Source: an uncultured Porphyromonadaceae bacterium (GTDB taxonomy: Bacteria > Bacteroidota > Bacteroidia > Bacteroidales > Muribaculaceae). From it: a DNA stretch of 9,495 nucleotides. Location: the NCBI GenBank assembly GCA_947175225.1, contig CAMWLX010000109.1, positions 1-9,495 on the forward strand, read 5' to 3'. The notes under the pieces are model-generated. The model worked only from the letters and a program-made list of their open reading frames with translations. It ran no database searches and was not told the origin of the DNA. Position numbers and translations under genes: made by a program. Below, piece after piece: positions 6,015-9,495 of the stretch (positions within the stretch are counted from its first letter, which is position 1; every line of letters begins with the position of its first letter).

Positions 6015-7226
6015 TTATTTCTGCTTCTTGAGGGCTACCGAGAGTGCATAGACCAGTACAAAAGCATACCCGATCGCTGGGATGATGAAGGCCGTAGATA
6101 CAGCCGTTAAGTCTGCCATCTGCCCCATCAGGAGTGTTCCTACTGCTCCTCCGATCGGAGTCATCATAAGGAATGAGGATGCTATCTTGACATTGTGACC
6201 CTGCGCTCCTACAATCGTTATTGCAAATATAGTAGGAAACATGATTGCTTCAAAAGCATAGCACATGAAGACTCCGGCACGTGAAAGCCAGCCGCAATCT
6301 ATAGTCACGAGTAAGGCTCCGATCACTGTCATCAATCCGCAAACTACAAGCACTTTTTCTGAAGCCACCTTGCTCATGATCCAACTCCCTATAATTCTCG
6401 CAAGCATGAATAGGCCCAAGGCTCCGAATGAAAGCACCACCGAAGCTGTTGTCTTATCCATCCAGCCATCAGCAGTAGCATAGTTGATGAAAAGGCTGTT
6501 TATGGAAATTTCAGCTATTTCATAGAAGAAAAGCGCTATGACACCGAAACGGAATGTCGACGAACTCCATAGAGCCCTTATGGTGTCTCCTAAGCTTTCC
6601 TTTTCATTTGATGCATCCTTAGCATCTTCATCATAGCTGATTTCAGGAAGTTTTACGCGTGTGAACACAAGCGCTACCAAGAGGACAGCGACACCCATTA
6701 TGCCGTATGGAACAGATACGCTGCTTCCGGGCGTTGAGAATAGGAATCCACCTACAATGACTGGTGCAAGTATGCAACCGAGTCCATTAAACGACTGTGC
6801 CAAGTTGAGGCGGCTCGCTGCCGTCTCTTTCTCTCCAAGTTCAGTTGCATATGGATTGGCTGCCGTCTCAAGGATTACAAGACCACACCCTATTATGAAT
6901 AGTGCGAAGAGAAACATCCCAAACGACATCATGCTCTCTCCGGGAATGAAGAGCAACGCTCCAAGAGCAAAGAGAAGCAGACCTGTCACTACTCCTTTTC
7001 GGTAACCTACACGTGTGATAAGTATCCCGGCAGGAAGAGCCATAAGGAAATATCCGAGATAGGTAGTGGCTTGAATTAGAGCAGACTGTCCGATTGAAAT
7101 GTGAAGCATTTCTTGGAAATGCTTATTTAGCACATCAAGTATTGCACGTGCGAAGCCCCACATGAAGAAAAGGCTCGTGATGAGTATGAAGGGGAGGAGG
7201 TATTTCTTAGAGACTAATCTGCTCAT
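6015..7226 (-). CDS. FHS-family (FucP-like) major facilitator sugar/H+ symporter
   Basis: From the ATG at 7226 this is 403 residues, with about twelve hydrophobic segments and a charged central loop (about 192-212, DEDAKDASNEKE). It belongs to the FHS branch of the major facilitator superfamily: FFMWGFARAILDVLNKHFQ near the N-terminus, then GLVILETAANPYATELG and ASRLNLAQSFNGLG. D31 and E120 line up by motif with the proton/substrate-coupling Asp46 and Glu135 of E. coli FucP. It should import a monosaccharide through the inner membrane together with a proton. Fucose, glucose/galactose or fructose are all possible in this family. An in-frame TTG at 7277 would add 17 residues, but it lies inside the probable -7 box, so the ATG is preferred. 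The kinase gene follows after 100 bases and probably shares its transcript. Confidence 0.93.
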   Translation of the reverse strand: MSRLVSKKYLLPFILITSLFFMWGFARAILDVLNKHFQEMLHISIGQSALIQATTYLGYFLMALPAGILITRVGYRKGVVTGLLLFALGALLFIPGESMMSFGMFLFALFIIGCGLVILETAANPYATELGEKETAASRLNLAQSFNGLGCILAPVIVGGFLFSTPGSSVSVPYGIMGVAVLLVALVFTRVKLPEISYDEDAKDASNEKESLGDTIRALWSSSTFRFGVIALFFYEIAEISINSLFINYATADGWMDKTTASVVLSFGALGLFMLARIIGSWIMSKVASEKVLVVCGLMTVIGALLVTIDCGWLSRAGVFMCYAFEAIMFPTIFAITIVGAQGHNVKIASSFLMMTPIGGAVGTLLMGQMADLTAVSTAFIIPAIGYAFVLVYALSVALKKQK

Positions 7227-7274
7227 ATAATTTTGAATTTTGATTGTAGAATTTTGAATATTCCAAATATTCTG

Positions 7275-7282
7275 CAAATTTA
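7275..7282 (-). promoter_or_regulatory. Bacteroidetes -7 box TAAATTTG upstream of the transporter gene
   Basis: On the minus strand bases 7282-7275 read TAAATTTG, a perfect match to TAnnTTTG, the -7 consensus of the primary sigma factor in Bacteroidetes. Transcription would start near 7268, giving a leader of about 42 bases to the ATG at 7226. No good -33 TTG was found at the usual distance. The leader is AT-rich, with three copies of TCAAAATT (7229-7257) and no Shine-Dalgarno. Confidence 0.55.
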
Positions 7283-7371
7283 CAAAAAAAATCCCTAAGT
7301 CTAAATTTTAATTATATAATATTAAGTAGCTAACAAAAATTAATGATAAAAAAGTTGGCTATTATCCGCAA

Positions 7372-7392
7372 TAGCAGGCGAAGCCGCTGCTA
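7372..7392 (-). terminator. Hairpin downstream of the small secreted protein gene, possible terminator
   Basis: TAGCAG (7372-7377) pairs with CTGCTA (7387-7392) around a GC-rich interior. On the minus strand a T-run follows only about 18 bases later (A-run at 7348-7353 on plus), so this is not a canonical intrinsic terminator. It lies 50 bases beyond the stop of the 124-residue gene and before the transporter promoter, where a terminator would be expected. Confidence 0.3.
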
Positions 7393-7399
7393 ACATCTA

Positions 7400-7445
7400 A
7401 TAATTATGGTTTCCTTCAGCTTGAGCTTAGATAATTATGCGTTAT
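7400..7445. repeat. Dispersed intergenic repeat, copy B
   Basis: This copy matches copy A (5002-5044) at about 35 of 43 bases over 7403-7445, sharing AGCTTGAGC-TAG and the flanking ATTATG words. It is bounded by ATAATTATG at 7400-7408 and 7431-7439. As in copy A, the element abuts and overlaps the stop codon of a minus-strand gene (TAA at 7444-7442). Confidence 0.6.
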
Positions 7446-7816
7446 CGCTCTATCATAGCCACACTGTTTTCCTCCTTTGCCGGTTCGCGTGTCATAAGTA
7501 TCAAAAGAGGTTCGTCAGGCTGCTCCATTATCCCGTATGTAGTCTCAAGCATTCCTTCGCAGTTTGCAGTCAAAGTCAGAGGAAATGAAAGAGGTGTAAA
7601 GTCAAGTGTTCCCTTGTCATCAGTGGTAGATGTGACTATCGTATCAGCATATTCCACAGATATTGATGCAAACGGTACAGGATCTTGCGTAGTCTCCTCG
7701 ACAGCACAAATTTGAATTACAGGAGGTGCTGGCAAAACAAATTCAAACTCCGGATCCTGTGCTCCCGCACCGGATGCCGCAGCCACTGCCATTAATATGA
7801 GGAGATTCTGTCGCAT
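7442..7816 (-). CDS. Small secreted protein with a beta-sandwich-like (carboxypeptidase-regulatory-like) core
   Basis: This 124-residue protein starts with a typical signal peptide (MRQNLLILMAVAAASGAGA, cleavage before Q20 or D21), without a lipobox cysteine. Residues about 44-96 have the pattern of a single transthyretin/CarboxypepD_reg-like beta-sandwich: DPVPFASISVEYADT, TTDDKGTLDFTPL, then FPLTLTANCEGM. Such domains are often N-terminal parts of TonB-dependent receptors or surface proteins; here the module stands alone. The tail (REPAKEENSVAMIER) is charged. The two cysteines, C37 and C86, might pair in the periplasm. No function can be assigned. It lies 160 bases after the type IX-secreted protein gene, past a strong hairpin, so it is probably transcribed separately. 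Confidence 0.7.
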   Translation of the reverse strand: MRQNLLILMAVAAASGAGAQDPEFEFVLPAPPVIQICAVEETTQDPVPFASISVEYADTIVTSTTDDKGTLDFTPLSFPLTLTANCEGMLETTYGIMEQPDEPLLILMTREPAKEENSVAMIER

Positions 7817-7882
7817 GTAGATTATAAGTGTATATATAGGTATTCACTATTATAACAACTAAGATGCTAATATAGTTTTAAA

Positions 7883-7908
7883 GGCGCATATCCGAAAGGA
7901 TACGCGCC
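7883..7908 (-). terminator. Strong 11-base-pair hairpin after the type IX-secreted protein gene
   Basis: GGCGCATATCC (7883-7893) and GGATACGCGCC (7898-7908) form an 11-pair stem with a 4-base loop. One pair is A.C in a plus-strand transcript but becomes a G.U wobble in a minus-strand transcript, so the structure fits minus-strand RNA better. TTTAAAAC follows the stem on that strand, a weak T-run. It lies 68 bases past the stop at 7977, a natural place for a terminator. Confidence 0.55.
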
Positions 7909-7941
7909 CCATAATAGAATAAATCTGATAAGACTATAAAA

Positions 7942-7968
7942 CTTATAAATCTTATATATCTTATAAAC
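7942..7968. repeat. Three 9-base units of CTTATAAAT type
   Basis: CTTATAAAT (7942-7950), CTTATATAT (7951-7959) and CTTATAAAC (7960-7968) stand in tandem, 8 bases past the stop codon of the gene ending at 7977. A looser relative (GATAAGACTATAAAA) lies just before them. Period and position resemble the AAGGACTTT array at 5967-6002, though the sequence differs. Confidence 0.65.
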
Positions 7969-7976
7969 CCTTCCGA

Positions 7977-9422
7977 TTAACGGATAACTTTCTTAGCCAC
8001 CTTGTTGCCTTCGCGAACGATGAAGATACCGTTTTCGGGGTTGGCAACGCGTACACCCTGGAGGTTGTAGTATTCAACTGCGCCATTAACAGCGTTGATA
8101 GCCTCAACAGCGTCGGGTGTGTTATCGTCAAACATTTCAAGCTTGAAGTCAGCGAACGGGTTCCAGTACTGAGCAGGGCTATTTTCGTCCTTGCCAAGAC
8201 CTACCCATACTTTAGCAGGCTCTTCGAGTGTGAATTCTACATACTGACGCCAGAGTTCAGGATTTGCTACGAAAGCAGCTGCAGATTCGCGCTCCATACC
8301 GGAGTCACACCAACCGGGAACTACGTTCTTAACTTCATATTCAGGGACGATTTCAGTGCCTTCGGCTGTGCCGCGTGTCTCATTCTCAGGCATTGCAGCG
8401 TAGTCGCCGTTGCAGATTTCCCAGTTACCTTTAATACGGGTTACTGTTACATTCTCTTCAAGCATTTCAATTGAAGTTGAGAGGCTTGTCGGCTTGTCTG
8501 CTTCGAAAGAAACATAGAGATAAGCATTGTTTACGAAATCGTCTTCTGCATATGATTTGTCATCCCACCACTGCTTCGGGGATTTTGCTACCTCTGTAAG
8601 ATGCCAATTTCCCTTACAATCTATGATTTTGCCATCATAGTTGCCTGCACCTCCGTAACGCTGGAATGTAAGCGCGCTGAAGCGATATGTGCCTGCGGGA
8701 AGTTCTACCTGCTGACCGAAGTTGTAGGGAGATGCATTGGTCTTGCGGTATACGCCACCACCCTTGTTGACATCAGGAGTCTTTTCGCCGCCCGCGCTGT
8801 TCATCATATTCCAACACGGTGCTTTTACATCAAGACCTTCTGCAAAGTCAGCGTTCTTGATGAGTTCAGTGTAATCCTTGTCGCCGCTTACGAGCTTGAA
8901 GTTATCGAAAGCGGCCCACTCGTCGTTGTAGCAACCGGTATTGCAGATACCCACAGTGAGGTCGCCGCCTTCATGATTGAAAGTAAGAGTGTTCAGATAG
9001 TCGCCTGCTGTGAATGCTGCGTTGATCTCTTCAAGGCTATTGGGAGCTGCTTCACGACCTTCGAAAAGACCTTTCACCACCTGCTTGTTGCCATTGGCAT
9101 AGATGAATGTGGTGTTGAGATCTGCATTACCTGCCTGATGTTCCTTTGCGAAATCATTATAGCCGCAACGATAAGAAGCGTTTACTGTAAGTGTGTATTC
9201 GCCGGCAGGCATGTCAGGAAGCACCTGATAGAGGTTGAATGCTCCGTTATAGACCTCGCCTACACCCCACTGGACGTCAGTGAGTGCGCCCTGCCATCCG
9301 GGAAGGAATGCGGGATTTACCATATACTGGCCGGTAACGTCACGATAACCGGCTGTCGCTGACAGCATAACGACTGCAGCACCGAGCAGCATTGAGCTGC
9401 GTTTCATGTTGAATTTTGCCAT
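7977..9422 (-). CDS. Secreted protein with two beta-sandwich modules and a type IX (Por) sorting tail
   Basis: This 481-residue protein has a signal peptide (KRSSMLLGAAVVMLSATA, cleavage near G25). Residues about 30-178 and about 184-430 look like two jelly-roll, carbohydrate-binding-like modules. The first contains FNLYQVLPDMPAGEYTLTVNA and closes with DEWAAFDNFKL. The second starts NADFAEGLDV, contains QVELPAGTYRFSAL and closes with YWNPFADFKLEMF. Residues about 440-481 (VEYYNLQGVRV, then NGIFIVREGNKVAKKVIR) are a type A C-terminal sorting domain, which sends the protein through the type IX secretion system to the surface or medium. No catalytic domain is visible, so a binding or matrix role is more likely than hydrolysis; that is inference. 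The ATG at 9422 gives MAKFN before the signal peptide, while the ATG at 9407 (residue 6) gives a more ordinary start and may be the true one. Confidence 0.88.
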   Translation of the reverse strand: MAKFNMKRSSMLLGAAVVMLSATAGYRDVTGQYMVNPAFLPGWQGALTDVQWGVGEVYNGAFNLYQVLPDMPAGEYTLTVNASYRCGYNDFAKEHQAGNADLNTTFIYANGNKQVVKGLFEGREAAPNSLEEINAAFTAGDYLNTLTFNHEGGDLTVGICNTGCYNDEWAAFDNFKLVSGDKDYTELIKNADFAEGLDVKAPCWNMMNSAGGEKTPDVNKGGGVYRKTNASPYNFGQQVELPAGTYRFSALTFQRYGGAGNYDGKIIDCKGNWHLTEVAKSPKQWWDDKSYAEDDFVNNAYLYVSFEADKPTSLSTSIEMLEENVTVTRIKGNWEICNGDYAAMPENETRGTAEGTEIVPEYEVKNVVPGWCDSGMERESAAAFVANPELWRQYVEFTLEEPAKVWVGLGKDENSPAQYWNPFADFKLEMFDDNTPDAVEAINAVNGAVEYYNLQGVRVANPENGIFIVREGNKVAKKVIR

Positions 9423-9444
9423 AAATTAATTTAAGGTTATTAGT

Positions 9445-9452
9445 AAAATTTA
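9445..9452 (-). promoter_or_regulatory. Possible -7 box TAAATTTT upstream of the type IX-secreted protein gene
   Basis: On the minus strand bases 9452-9445 read TAAATTTT, seven of eight positions of TAnnTTTG. The box lies 22 bases before the ATG at 9422 and 37 before the ATG at 9407. A start of transcription near 9438 would suit the downstream ATG better. No clear -33 element was seen, and the AT-rich setting makes chance matches common. Confidence 0.3.
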
Positions 9453-9495
9453 TAAAGGAATATTTTTGAGAATCAGGAATCAGGTATTATAACCC

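Noticed and set aside
7227..7277. N-terminal extension of the transporter from a TTG at 7277
   Set aside because: The extension translates repetitive AT-rich leader (QNIWNIQNSTIKIQN) and its start lies within the TAAATTTG box. The ATG at 7226 gives a normal FHS N-terminus.
8601..9362. A 253-codon open frame on the plus strand opposite the type IX-secreted protein gene
   Set aside because: The minus-strand gene has a signal peptide, repeated module closings and a sorting tail. The plus-strand frame gives a Cys/Val/Ile-rich translation without domains, as expected from antisense of a codon-biased gene.

Overview
The window looks like a chromosomal piece of a member of the Bacteroidales. Muribaculaceae or a near relative is the best guess. 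The signs are a type IX secretion (Por) sorting tail on a secreted protein, Bacteroidetes-style lipoprotein signals with acidic residues after the cysteine, an FHS (FucP-like) sugar transporter, AT-rich leaders without Shine-Dalgarno sequences, and TAnnTTTG-like -7 boxes. The family assignment is inference.

Left part (1-3531, plus strand). After the 3' end of an unidentified gene comes an unusual 544-residue protein. It joins an ECF-type sigma factor, one transmembrane helix, a low-complexity periplasmic linker and a C-terminal outer-membrane beta-barrel in one reading frame. After a 184-base gap come a small lipoprotein and a SPASM radical SAM enzyme whose start and stop codons overlap (ATGA). 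This pair matches the Bacteroidetes rSAM/lipoprotein system, known as a family pair but without an established function as far as I know. A 10-base word, ATGCAGTATT, occurs upstream of both the sigma fusion and the lipoprotein. This suggests, but does not prove, that the membrane-tethered sigma factor controls both itself and the maturation pair.

Middle part (3546-7226, minus strand, convergent with the left part). Read in the minus direction this holds an FHS-family sugar/H+ symporter, a PfkB-family sugar kinase, and a large lipoprotein whose C-terminal half resembles leukocidin/hemolysin-type pore-forming proteins. Transporter and kinase make a plausible uptake-and-phosphorylation pair for an unidentified sugar. 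A TAAATTTG box lies 49-56 bases upstream of the transporter start.

Right part (7442-9422, minus strand). This holds a 124-residue secreted protein with a beta-sandwich-like core, and a 481-residue secreted protein with two beta-sandwich modules and a type IX sorting tail. A strong hairpin follows the latter.

The minus-strand intergenic gaps are rich in short repeats: a dispersed element of about 43 bases present twice, and several 8-11 base tandem or direct repeats. No tRNA, rRNA, CRISPR array, insertion sequence or prophage gene was recognised, and no gene-free stretch exceeds 300 bases.
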